A DNA stretch of 64,000 bases, taken from contig JAJYRN010000004.1 in NCBI GenBank assembly GCA_021794095.1, positions 124,001-188,000 of the forward strand, given 5' to 3'. Source of the stretch: Acidobacteriota bacterium. Lineage in GTDB: Bacteria > Acidobacteriota > Holophagae > Holophagales > Holophagaceae. Both the position numbers and the translations under genes were made by a program. The stretch's first letter is position 1. Every line of letters starts with the position of its first letter. Positions 8,591 through 16,740 of this stretch are shown here, in pieces. The notes under the pieces were generated by a model. It worked only from the letters and a program-made list of their open reading frames with translations, was not told the origin of the DNA and did not search any database.

Positions 8591-9361
8591 ATGGCCGGAT
8601 TCCATCTCGTCACCGACCTGGACGGAACCTGGCTTCCCGCGCCCGGACAGCGAGGCCAGCTTCGGGATCTGGAGAACGCCCTGCTCGCCCGGCCCGATGT
8701 GGTGCTCACCTTCGCCACGGGCCGCACGTTCACGTCGGCCCTTGAGGCCATGGATCGCTGGAGCCTGCGCCCCCCACACCACCTGATCACCGATGTGGGC
8801 ACGGCCATCTTCCATCGGACCCCAGAAGGCGTCTGGGACGAGGATCAAACCTGGGCCAGCCGCGTGACGGCCGCCTGGGATCACCTCGCAGCGGAGCGCC
8901 TCCTGAAGGCGGGGCTCCCCGACTCGGTCTGTCCTCAGCCCGGGGTGGTCCCCATCCGTCGCCTCGCCCTGCAGGCGCTGATTGGACGGGGCGACGCCGC
9001 GACGGGGCGGGAACTGGAGCGCGCCTGCACAGCCACCGGCCTATCCGCCGACATCCTGGCCTCGCACAACCTGTATTTCGATGTCCTGCCATCCGGCATA
9101 CACAAGGGCTCGGCCATGACCTTCCTCCAGGCTTCACTGGAACTGCCCCGCCCCGTCGTGGGATGCGGCGATTCGGCCAACGATCTGGGCCTCCTGGAGG
9201 CGTCGGACTACCCCGTCGTCATGCTCGGTGGGCTGGGGGACCAGGAAGCACCGGCCGAACTGATCCGGAGGGCTCACCGGACGGACGTTCCCGGTCCCCG
9301 AGGCATCCACCGGGCGCTCGTCGCCTTGGGTTTACTTGAGGAGGGCCCCCATGACCATTGA
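8591..9361 (+). CDS. HAD-IIB sugar-phosphate phosphatase
   Basis: 256 residues of the HAD superfamily, Cof/sucrose-phosphate-phosphatase type. Motif I is TDLDGT (nucleophile D9, acid/base D11), motif II lies in TFATGR, and motif IV is GCGDSANDLGLLE; the cap domain lies between II and IV. GGAGGG precedes ATG 8591. It overlaps the start of the GT20 synthase by 11 bp, the classic layout of a phosphatase that finishes the product of the adjoining synthase. It probably removes phosphate from glucosylglycerol-phosphate or trehalose-6-phosphate. Closest-looking families are sucrose-6-phosphate phosphatase and mannosyl-3-phosphoglycerate phosphatase, so the substrate is inferred from context. Confidence 0.82.
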   Translation: MAGFHLVTDLDGTWLPAPGQRGQLRDLENALLARPDVVLTFATGRTFTSALEAMDRWSLRPPHHLITDVGTAIFHRTPEGVWDEDQTWASRVTAAWDHLAAERLLKAGLPDSVCPQPGVVPIRRLALQALIGRGDAATGRELERACTATGLSADILASHNLYFDVLPSGIHKGSAMTFLQASLELPRPVVGCGDSANDLGLLEASDYPVVMLGGLGDQEAPAELIRRAHRTDVPGPRGIHRALVALGLLEEGPHDH

Positions 9362-10814
9362 CCTGGTTGCAGCCGAAAAGCAAGTGGCGGATCTCATCAT
9401 CGCTTCCCACCGTGGGCCCTTCGTCCAGCATTCTGAGGATGGGTGGCGCCGGCGCGTGAATGGCGTCTTCGGGGCCATGGAGCCCGTCATGCGAGTCACG
9501 GGGGGAACCTGGGTCTGTTGGGGGCTCCGGGAGGACGAAGAGCCCCTTTCCGAACGCCACCGGGCCGTGTTCGTAGATGACGACGAGAAGTTCCGGGTGC
9601 ATGAAGTGTTGCTGACGAAATCGGAGGCAAAGGAATTCTACGAGGGCTTCACCACGGAATCCCTTTGGCCGATCCTCTTCTGTTTCCCCAGCCGGCTCCA
9701 GTTCATGCCGGGCCTGTGGGATACCTACCGCATGGTGAACGAGCGCTTTGCGCAGGCCATCGCCCGCCTCGCGGCACCGAGAGCCACGGTCTGGGTCCAG
9801 GATTTTCACCTCATGCTGCTCCCCGCGATGTTGAGGAAATTGCGCCCCGACCTCAAGCTGGGCTTCTTCCTCCATACGGCCTTCCCGCCACCGGATGTGT
9901 TTGGCATCCTCCCCTGGCGAGAGGCCCTGCTCGACGGAGTGCTGGGCTGCGACCTGGTGGGCTTCCACATTCCGTTGTACGCCACCAATTTCGCCCGGAG
10001 CTGCGGCCGGTTCCTGGGGGCGAGGCCTCACTGGAAGCGGAGCAACCTCGAAAGCCACGCCTTGTCCCCAACCCTCGTCTGCGACTCCCTGGCTTACGGG
10101 AGTCGAACCGTACAACTCCTTGCACTGGGCATTGGAGCCAGCCGGGAAGATATCGAACACCTGGCCTTGGATGAGGCCACCCAGTCCTATGCCGCGGACC
10201 TGAAGGCACGCATGGGGGTCGAGCATCTGCTCCTTTCCGCCGAACGCCTGGACTATGTGAAGGGGCCGGTGGAACGGGTCAAATCCATGGAAGTGCTCTT
10301 CGACCGCCACCCGGAATGGATCGGACGGGTCTCCCTGCTTCAAGTCGCCGTACCCAGCCGGGAGGGCGTGCCCGAATTCGAGCGCCTCAAGGACCAGATG
10401 CACCAGGCCGTCGGGGAATTGAACAGTCGCCTGGGCTCACCGACCTGGCAGCCCATTGTCAACCTGAGCAAGACCCTGCCCCTTCAGGAACTGGTCGGGC
10501 TCTATCTGGCGGCCGATGTGTGCCTGGTGACCCCCCTCCGCGACGGCATGAACCTTGTGGCCAAGGAATACGTCCTCTGCCGGAACGATGGTTTGGTGGT
10601 GCTGTCGGAATTCGCGGGCGCCGCCTTCGATCTCCCAGGGGCCATCCTGGTGAATCCATTCTCCCCAGAGCATGTGGCCGAAGGCATCCACGCGGCCCTC
10701 GAGATGAAACCCAAGGAACGTAAACGCCGGTTCAGGGCCATGCACCGCGTCAGTCGAAGCCGGGATCTGACCTGGTGGAGGAAGGCGTTCATGGAACAGA
10801 TGGCCGCGATTTAG
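9351..10814 (+). CDS. GT20 synthase: glucosylglycerol-phosphate or trehalose-6-phosphate synthase
   Basis: 487 residues from ATG 9351, preceded by GAGGAGGG; a TTG at 9336 would add five residues. Family GT20 signatures are present: [29 protein letters not shown], and [13 protein letters not shown] near the C terminus, where the nucleotide-sugar is bound. YVKGP and MNLVAKEY, with GGTWVCWG near the N terminus, resemble cyanobacterial glucosylglycerol-phosphate synthase more than OtsA, which usually has YIKG and MNLVSYEF. The neighbouring HAD protein would be the phosphatase. Either way the product is a compatible solute, and the next gene is a mechanosensitive channel. ADP- versus UDP/GDP-sugar use cannot be told by eye. 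Confidence 0.82.
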   Translation: MTIDLVAAEKQVADLIIASHRGPFVQHSEDGWRRRVNGVFGAMEPVMRVTGGTWVCWGLREDEEPLSERHRAVFVDDDEKFRVHEVLLTKSEAKEFYEGFTTESLWPILFCFPSRLQFMPGLWDTYRMVNERFAQAIARLAAPRATVWVQDFHLMLLPAMLRKLRPDLKLGFFLHTAFPPPDVFGILPWREALLDGVLGCDLVGFHIPLYATNFARSCGRFLGARPHWKRSNLESHALSPTLVCDSLAYGSRTVQLLALGIGASREDIEHLALDEATQSYAADLKARMGVEHLLLSAERLDYVKGPVERVKSMEVLFDRHPEWIGRVSLLQVAVPSREGVPEFERLKDQMHQAVGELNSRLGSPTWQPIVNLSKTLPLQELVGLYLAADVCLVTPLRDGMNLVAKEYVLCRNDGLVVLSEFAGAAFDLPGAILVNPFSPEHVAEGIHAALEMKPKERKRRFRAMHRVSRSRDLTWWRKAFMEQMAAI

Positions 10815-10870
10815 AAGGTTCAGCCCTTGGCGGGTGCTTGCGCCCAACCAGAGGCTTGCAGGGGGCGGAG

Positions 10871-11302
10871 ATGAGAATTCGCAGGATCCTGGACGAGTTC
10901 GAGGCTTTCGCACTTCGGGGCAATGTTCTGGACTTCGTCATGGCCGTCGTCATCGGCGGCGCCATCGGGCGGATCATCACCGCCTGCGTGGATGGGTTGG
11001 TCATGCCCACCTTCGCCTACTGGCTGCGCGAGACCCAGTGGGAGAAGTGGACCTACTGGCAGTGGCGGATCGGCCCCGTGATTTCGGCGCTTCTGGATTT
11101 CTTCGCCAAGGCAGCGGTCATGTACCTCTTCATCATCAAGGGCGTCGGGTCGCTCACGAAGCGGGCCAGCAGCCAGAAGTCCAGCGCGCCTTTCCGCACC
11201 TGCCCCTTCTGCCGGGAGTCCATCCATCCAGAGGCCGTCCGTTGCAAGTACTGCGGAAGCGATGTTCCCACAGCCCAGACCGCGAGCCCTACCGCAGGAT
11301 GA
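10871..11302 (+). CDS. mscL: MscL-type mechanosensitive channel with C-terminal zinc ribbon
   Basis: 143 residues. The N-terminal part (DEFEAFALRGNVLDFVMAVVIGGAIGRI) is the conserved amphipathic helix plus TM1 of MscL, and TM2 is around residues 72-95 (ISALLDFFAKAAVMYLFIIK). The usual cytoplasmic helix is replaced by a zinc ribbon, CPFCRESIHPEAVRCKYCGS, with four Cys in CxxC...CxxC spacing. The channel would release solutes on hypo-osmotic shock, fitting its place behind the osmolyte synthase. I chose ATG 10871, directly after GGCGGAG, because the domain starts there; an upstream in-frame extension has no domain features. Confidence 0.85.
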   Translation: MRIRRILDEFEAFALRGNVLDFVMAVVIGGAIGRIITACVDGLVMPTFAYWLRETQWEKWTYWQWRIGPVISALLDFFAKAAVMYLFIIKGVGSLTKRASSQKSSAPFRTCPFCRESIHPEAVRCKYCGSDVPTAQTASPTAG

Positions 11303-11547
11303 GTGGATCCAGCCAAGGACATCCGAAGGTCCAAAAACACCTCAACCCCTCCGGCCTCGCCACCACGATGAGGTATGTCGAGGACTCCACGGCGGGCCTG
11401 CGCGAAGCCCAGGCCAAGGTGGCAGACGCCATGGGTCTCGGGGTATCCTTGGGGTCTGCCAGGATCTCCGCAACGTCTCCAAAAACAGGTTCCGGTGGTA
11501 AGAACGGTGGTGAGGCCAAAAAGTTGAACCCCCGAAAAAGCAAGTAA
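11299..11547 (+). pseudogene. 3' remnant of a tyrosine recombinase/integrase
   Basis: An 82-codon open piece overlapping the MscL stop. Its first half reads HLNPSGLATTMRYVEDS, which lines up with the C-terminal catalytic box of phage-type integrases (LGHSSxxTTxxY, including the nucleophilic Tyr), followed by a helix LREAQAKVADAMG as in integrase tails. The GH of the box is replaced by NP and the whole N-terminal part is missing, so it cannot be active. It stops 20 bp before tRNA-Arg, a preferred integration target. Interpretation as an integrase remnant rests on this one motif. Confidence 0.5.
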
Positions 11548-11567
11548 CCCAAGCAAGTGCAACACTA

Positions 11568-11644
11568 GTACCCGTAGCTCAGTTGGATAGAGCGTTGGCC
11601 TCCGAAGCCAAAGGTCGCTGGTTCGATTCCAGTCGGGTGCACCA
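11568..11644 (+). tRNA. tRNA-Arg (anticodon CCG)
   Basis: A complete cloverleaf: acceptor GTACCCG pairs with CGGGTGC (one T-G pair), D-arm GCTC/GAGC, anticodon stem TTGGC/GCCAA with loop CTCCGAA giving anticodon CCG at 11601-11603 (codon CGG), variable loop AGGTC, and T-arm GCTGG/CCAGT with loop TTCGATT. The discriminator is A and CCA is encoded at 11642-11644. A terminator follows 7 bp later. Confidence 0.97.
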
Positions 11645-11650
11645 GTCAAG

Positions 11651-11680
11651 CCCCTGAAACCCAACGGTTTCAGGGGTTTT
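11651..11680 (+). terminator. Rho-independent terminator of tRNA-Arg
   Basis: CCCCTGAAACC (11651-11661) and GGTTTCAGGGG (11666-11676) form a perfect 11-bp stem with loop CAAC, followed by TTTT. It lies between the tRNA and the convergent chemosensory operon. Confidence 0.88.
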
Positions 11681-11723
11681 CATGGTATTCGGGACATGGT
11701 GCCCGGGCGGGGGACGGGGACTC

Positions 11724-13388
11724 TCAAGCCAGCCCCGCTGGTGTGCGCACCTGGTTCCGCCCTTCCCGCTTCGCGGTGTAGAGGGCTTCATCCGCCGCCT
11801 GGCACAGCTGGTCCGCATCGTGGAATCGCTCGAAGGAGGCGATGCCACAACTGAACGAGGTCGAGAAGACCGCATCTCCCACGGTGAAGCGAATCCCGTT
11901 GAAACTCTCCCTCAGTTGATCGAGGCGGGCCACGGCCTCCTCAATGGGGCAGTCGGGCAGGATGACGGCGAACTCTTCGCCCCCGTAGCGCCCGATGAGA
12001 TCCGACTTGCGGAGGCGCTGCTTGAGCAGGCGCGCCAAGGCGACCAGCACCCGGTCACCCACGGAGTGGCCATAGGCGTCGTTGACCCTCTTGAACAAGT
12101 CCACATCAATCATCCCGAAACAGAGCGCGCCCCCGCTGCGGCGGGCCCGGTCCACCGCCTCCGCCAGCAGCGCCTTCGAGGTCGTATGGTTGTAGAGGCC
12201 GGTCATGCCATCCCGCACCATGAGGGAGCGCAGGAGCTTCATGCGCGCGGCCCGCACCGCCACCGCGGCCACCAGGTGATCAGGCCGGATCGGCTTGGTG
12301 AGGAATTCGTCGCCCCCCATCCGGCGGGCGTGAATCTGGAGATCCGGATCGGTCTCGGCAGACAGGAACACGATCGGGATGCTCAGGTAGCTGTCAATCT
12401 GCCGGATGGCCCGCGCCAGGTCCAGGCCGCTGCATCCTGGCATGTGCATATCCATGAGGATGAGGTCCGGCTTGAACGCCAGGAGGTCGGGTAGCACCCC
12501 GAGCGGGTCGTTCACCACCCGGGTGACCATGCCGGTCTCCTGGAGGGTGGTGGCATGCAACTCGGACAGGGCAGGATCGTCATCCACGATCAGGATGCGC
12601 GCGGGGTCGTCCTCATCCAGTTGGGTGAGGGCATGGAGGGTGCTGCTCAGGTCGGCGACATTCACCGGCTTCACGAAATAGGCAGACGCGCCCGCCCGAA
12701 CCGCGGCCAGGCGATTGGGGAGATCCCCGTGGACCGTGAGGAACACCGAAGGCGTGCCCTGCTTCTCCTGGAGTTCCAGGGCGATTTCCGCGCCCCCCGC
12801 GAGACGGTCCGGGAACGCCATGTCCATGACGAGGGCATCCGATGGACGGCGCAAAGCTGCCTCCCGGCACGCCTCCAGATCCTCGAAGGGCACCACCTCG
12901 AAGCCAAAACATTCAAGCTGGGTCGCCAGAACCCGGCACTGGAGGGCATCGTCATCGCAGACATAGACCGTTTTCTGGCGCGACTCTCCAGGAGCGGCCA
13001 TGGGCGGGGCGAGGTCCAGCGGCGGCGCGGGCCGGCCGGCCGGTCCGGCCGAACGGCGGACTTCCTGATCGAGGCGTTCCAGATACCCCTCGAGCCCGCA
13101 ACGCCCGAAGGTTTCGGGATCGCAACCACCATCCAGCACGGCCTTGAGGCTCTGTTCCCCCTCGGCGGCAATGGCCGCGAGGGTGGCGAAGCCGAAGGAG
13201 GCGCTGCCTCCCCGGAGGGTGTGGAAGCGGCGGTGCAGGTCCACGCAGGCTTTCCGTTCGATGGGTCCGGAGGCGAGGGTGGCGTACGCCTGGCGGAGCG
13301 CGTCGAGCTGGGTGGGCAGCTGCTGGAGATAGGTCGCCCTCAGCCGGGCCACCTTCTCTTCAAGCGAATCCGGGAGAGACATGGTCAC
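11724..13388 (-). CDS. Hpt-REC-REC-GGDEF diguanylate cyclase (chemosensory output)
   Basis: 554 residues. An N-terminal Hpt domain has the phospho-His H56 in HTLRGGSASFG. Two receiver domains follow, with phospho-Asp D189 (VMDMAFP) and D313 (LMDMHMP), the second with an intact DDD acidic pocket (ILIVDDDPA). A C-terminal GGDEF domain has GGEEF at 469-473 and an inhibitory-site RxxD (RKSD, 460-463), so it should be an active, product-inhibited diguanylate cyclase making c-di-GMP. It is the last gene of the minus-strand chemosensory operon, 11 bp after a single receiver. It plays the part of WspR in Wsp systems, though WspR has only one receiver and no Hpt. The Hpt may pass phosphate between receivers. 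Confidence 0.9.
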   Translation of the reverse strand: MTMSLPDSLEEKVARLRATYLQQLPTQLDALRQAYATLASGPIERKACVDLHRRFHTLRGGSASFGFATLAAIAAEGEQSLKAVLDGGCDPETFGRCGLEGYLERLDQEVRRSAGPAGRPAPPLDLAPPMAAPGESRQKTVYVCDDDALQCRVLATQLECFGFEVVPFEDLEACREAALRRPSDALVMDMAFPDRLAGGAEIALELQEKQGTPSVFLTVHGDLPNRLAAVRAGASAYFVKPVNVADLSSTLHALTQLDEDDPARILIVDDDPALSELHATTLQETGMVTRVVNDPLGVLPDLLAFKPDLILMDMHMPGCSGLDLARAIRQIDSYLSIPIVFLSAETDPDLQIHARRMGGDEFLTKPIRPDHLVAAVAVRAARMKLLRSLMVRDGMTGLYNHTTSKALLAEAVDRARRSGGALCFGMIDVDLFKRVNDAYGHSVGDRVLVALARLLKQRLRKSDLIGRYGGEEFAVILPDCPIEEAVARLDQLRESFNGIRFTVGDAVFSTSFSCGIASFERFHDADQLCQAADEALYTAKREGRNQVRTPAGLA

Positions 13389-13399
13389 CTCGCCTCTGA

Positions 13400-13792
13400 T
13401 CAGGAATCTGCTTCGGGGGGGGCGGCGGCGATGATCTCGCCAACCCGCTCCACCAGGGTCTGCATGCCCTGCCCCTTGAGGAGGTAGCCCGCCAGCTCAT
13501 AGTGCCCCAGGCGCTCGACCAGCTCCTCTTCGGAATGGGAACTAAGCACCAGGATCTTCATCGTACGGAAGGTGGGATCCTCCCGGATGGCTTGGATCAG
13601 GGATTCCCCACTGCAGTTGGGCATCCGGTAGTCGGTGATCACGAGATCTGGCGAGAACTCGTAGAGATGTTTCATCACCTCGAACAGGGAGGCCGGATCC
13701 ACCTGCTCCACCTGGTGGCCCGCTTCCACCAGGGGCGCGCTCGCCACCATGCGAAACATCTTGCTGTCGTCCACCACCATGATCTTGGCCAT
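13400..13792 (-). CDS. Single-domain response regulator (CheY-like)
   Basis: 130 residues, one receiver domain: acidic pair in VVDDSK, phospho-Asp D54 in ITDYRMP, the switch Ser/Thr region VLSSHS and the Lys in YLLKG. ATG 13792 has AAGGGG upstream; a GTG at 13801 would overlap the previous stop and add three residues. It lies between the REC-Hpt and Hpt-REC-REC-GGDEF genes, so it could be a phosphate sink or a shuttle between the Hpt domains, or act on a separate target. Confidence 0.88.
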   Translation of the reverse strand: MAKIMVVDDSKMFRMVASAPLVEAGHQVEQVDPASLFEVMKHLYEFSPDLVITDYRMPNCSGESLIQAIREDPTFRTMKILVLSSHSEEELVERLGHYELAGYLLKGQGMQTLVERVGEIIAAAPPEADS

Positions 13793-13797
13793 GTACT

Positions 13798-14562
13798 TCA
13801 CCCCTTCGGCTCGAACGCGCGGCTGTCCCGGATCCCCTGGAGCAGCTCCAGGAGAGCGTCTTCGAATTCACCCCATTCCCTGGAGGCAGGATGCAAGGCA
13901 GCCGGGGCCGCCTCCAGGGCCAGGATGGCCGCGGGCAGCCGCTTCGCGCCGAGCATGCCTGCCGAGCCCTTGAGGGTGTGAAGCCGCGCCAGGCATTCCT
14001 GGACTTCCCCATGGCCGCACAGGGCGCGACCATCCGCGGCAAAGCTCTGGTACTCCTCGCAGAAGGCATCCAGAAGCGTGCGCAGGGTGCCCCTGTTGCC
14101 ATTCAAGGCCTTCAGGGCCACCTGGACATCCAGTCCCGGCACGGACAGGATCGCTGCGGCATCCTCGGAGTGAGGTGGCTCGGCGCCGGTGGTCTCAGCC
14201 GGCCGCGCCCCGAGGAGCTCCCCCACCAGCCGGGGCAGCGCCTCCTGGAGGTGCTCGTCCTTGATCAGCATCCCGGCCATGCCGGGACAGGGATCCATCC
14301 CCTGGCCGGACAGCAGCACGAACGGCTGGCGGAAGCCCTGCTGGCGCAGCTCCTCGAACAGCTCGACGCCATCCATGATCGGCATGTTCATGTCCGAGAC
14401 CACCAACCGGATGGAAGGGTTCCCGGCCAGCTTCTCCAGGGCGTCGGGGCCGCCCTCTCCGATGAGGACGCCATAGCCCGCGGCTTCGAGGGACAGGCCC
14501 GTGAGCTCAGCGGTGAAGACATCGTCATCCACCACGAGGATCGTGACATCGGCTTCCGGCAT
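13798..14562 (-). CDS. REC-Hpt phosphotransfer protein
   Basis: 254 residues from ATG 14562 (GGGAGGT upstream; a TTG at 14580 is less likely). A receiver with D57 (VSDMNMP) and a DDD acidic pocket occupies residues 5-120, and an Hpt domain follows with phospho-His H195 in LHTLKGSAGMLG. This arrangement can accept phosphate on Asp and pass it via His to another receiver. The gene lies directly after the CheA-REC kinase, so it is a likely relay between the kinase and the downstream receiver and GGDEF proteins. Direction of flow is inference. Confidence 0.85.
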   Translation of the reverse strand: MPEADVTILVVDDDVFTAELTGLSLEAAGYGVLIGEGGPDALEKLAGNPSIRLVVSDMNMPIMDGVELFEELRQQGFRQPFVLLSGQGMDPCPGMAGMLIKDEHLQEALPRLVGELLGARPAETTGAEPPHSEDAAAILSVPGLDVQVALKALNGNRGTLRTLLDAFCEEYQSFAADGRALCGHGEVQECLARLHTLKGSAGMLGAKRLPAAILALEAAPAALHPASREWGEFEDALLELLQGIRDSRAFEPKG

Positions 14563-14576
14563 GGGACCTCCCTCAC

Positions 14577-16733
14577 TCAACCGATCAGGTTCTGGACGGT
14601 GCTCAGCAGGCTGGACTGATCGAAAGCGCCCTTGAGGATGTAGGCATCCGCGCCCACCTGGATGCCCCGCTTCCGATCCTCGTCCTTGGCCCGGGAGGTG
14701 ACGATGATGATGGGAACATGCCGGTAGCGGTCATCGGCCCGCAGCCGTTCGGTCAGGGAGAACCCATCCAGCCTTGGCATCTCCACATCGGTGATCACCA
14801 GGTCATAGAGGCGGCTGTGCGTCCGCTCGATCGCCGCAAGGCCATCCTCCGCCACATCCACTTCGTAGCCGTAGGCCTCGAGGATGCCCCGCTCGATCTC
14901 CCGGGTATTGAGCGAGTCATCCACCACCAGGATGCTGGCGCCCCGGATCTCTTCCACAGCAGGCGCCGCAGGTGTCCGCGCGTCCAGGTGGCGGGTCAGC
15001 TCCAGGAGTTCGGGGACATGGAGGACATTGATCACCCGGTTCCCCGCCCCCAGGGTCACGCCGGTCACCAGTTTCAGATCCTTGAGGTGGGCAGGGAGCG
15101 GTTTGACCACCATGTCGTCCTGCCCGAGGATGTCATCCACGATCAGGCCCAGCTTTTCCTCGCCGTTCTGGACGATGATGATCATCACCTCGCTGGTGGC
15201 CGGGGGCGCCGGCTCCCGCAGACCGAGCAGGAGGGCCAGATCTTCCACGGGGATGATCTGCTCCCGGAGGCGGACGGCCCGCTTGTCCATGATCTGGATG
15301 ATCTCGCCCGGCGCGAGGGTCAGCATCTCGACGATGGACGTGGCCGGTAGGGCGCAGGTCTTCTCCCCCACGGCGAGCAGGAAGAGGGGGAATACCGCCA
15401 GGTTGAGGGGCAGGCGCAGGAGGAAGGTCGTGCCGCGGCCTTCCTCCGTCTCGATGGTGATGGCGCCCCGGAGGTCGTCCACGATGTTTTTCCGGACCAC
15501 ATCCATGCCGACGCCACGCCCGGAGAGGTCCGTGATGATCGGGCTGGTGCTGAATCCGGGCAGGAAGATCAGGTTGAGCAGTTCGGCCCGCGACATCCGG
15601 GACAGGGTCTCCGCATCGAACAGCCGCTTCCCGAGGGCCTTCTCGCGGATCTTCTCCACCGGAATACCCCGGCCATCATCCCGGAGCATGAGCGTGACAC
15701 TTCCCCCCGCGTAGAAGGCCGACAGGACCAGGCTGCCCCGCAGCGGCTTGCCCGCGGCGGCTCGCTCCTCGGGCCCTTCGAGCCCGTGATCCAGCGCGTT
15801 GCGGATCATGTGGAGGATCGGATCGCCGATCCGCTCGATGATCTTGCGGTCCAGTTCGGTCTCGCCCCCCTCCACGAGGAATTCGATCTCCTTGCCGTGC
15901 TCATGGGCCAGATCCCGCACGGTCCTGCGCAGCGGCTCGAAGACGGTGGAAAGGGGCTGCATGCGCATCGTCAGGATGGAGGCCTGGAGTTCCACGATGC
16001 GGTAGTCCTGCATCAGCACGGCATCGGAAACGGATCGGACCGCCTGATGCAGCGCGGACCGCGTGGCCTCTGGATCCAATCCGCTCCGGAAGCCGGCCGC
16101 AGGCCCCAGGCACTGGGCCGCGGAGCGCTCCACCTCCCGCAGGTGGAGGATCTCCTTCCGGAACCGGGCGTGCTCCGAGACCATCTCGCCCATCAACTGG
16201 ACCAAATCATCCATCTTCCCGGCGTGGATCCGCAGGTACTCCGCCTTCCCCGGAGCGGCCACCGGCGCTTCCTTCCGCGGTTCAGGCGTTTGCAGCGCAG
16301 GCGCGGACGCATCAGGAAGGGGAGGCTCCGGTGCCACGGCTCCCTCCAGCTCTCCCGCCGCGATCCGGGCCAATTGCTGGCACAGGGGGGCTGGCGCCTC
16401 GAGGGGGTCGCCAGTGCCCACGCGATCCACCAGGCCCGACAGCGCGTCGGTGCCCCGGAAGAGGGCATCCGAAAGCGCCGGAGTGAAGGGGATCCGCCCC
16501 GTTCTCAGGGCATCCAGGACATCCTCCATGCTGTGGGCCAGCGTGGAGATCCCCGGCAGCTTCATCATCCGGGACGATCCCTTGAGGGTGTGGGCCGCGC
16601 GGAACAGGATCTGGATGGCTTCGGTCCGATCCTCGGCCTGCTCCAGGGTCAGCAGTCCGTCCGAGAGGCGGGCGCACTGTTCCCGCGCCTCTTCGACGAA
16701 CCGGACCAGGAATTTGGACAGGTCTAGGGCCAT
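14577..16733 (-). CDS. Hybrid chemotaxis kinase CheA-REC (WspE-like)
   Basis: 718 residues. Hpt (P1) domain with H48 in AAHTLKGSSRM; no clear CheY-binding P2 domain; dimerisation region around 170-260; HATPase domain with HMIRNALDHGLE (N box), DDGRGIP (G1) and SGRGVGMDVV (G2); CheW-like regulatory domain (about 440-570); C-terminal receiver with D649 in ITDVEMP. CheA fused to REC is the WspE/FrzE arrangement, used in chemosensory systems that control functions other than flagella. It phosphorylates its own receiver and probably the CheY-like, REC-Hpt and GGDEF partners encoded just downstream. Confidence 0.93.
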   Translation of the reverse strand: MALDLSKFLVRFVEEAREQCARLSDGLLTLEQAEDRTEAIQILFRAAHTLKGSSRMMKLPGISTLAHSMEDVLDALRTGRIPFTPALSDALFRGTDALSGLVDRVGTGDPLEAPAPLCQQLARIAAGELEGAVAPEPPLPDASAPALQTPEPRKEAPVAAPGKAEYLRIHAGKMDDLVQLMGEMVSEHARFRKEILHLREVERSAAQCLGPAAGFRSGLDPEATRSALHQAVRSVSDAVLMQDYRIVELQASILTMRMQPLSTVFEPLRRTVRDLAHEHGKEIEFLVEGGETELDRKIIERIGDPILHMIRNALDHGLEGPEERAAAGKPLRGSLVLSAFYAGGSVTLMLRDDGRGIPVEKIREKALGKRLFDAETLSRMSRAELLNLIFLPGFSTSPIITDLSGRGVGMDVVRKNIVDDLRGAITIETEEGRGTTFLLRLPLNLAVFPLFLLAVGEKTCALPATSIVEMLTLAPGEIIQIMDKRAVRLREQIIPVEDLALLLGLREPAPPATSEVMIIIVQNGEEKLGLIVDDILGQDDMVVKPLPAHLKDLKLVTGVTLGAGNRVINVLHVPELLELTRHLDARTPAAPAVEEIRGASILVVDDSLNTREIERGILEAYGYEVDVAEDGLAAIERTHSRLYDLVITDVEMPRLDGFSLTERLRADDRYRHVPIIIVTSRAKDEDRKRGIQVGADAYILKGAFDQSSLLSTVQNLIG

Positions 16734-16740
16734 GGCATTC

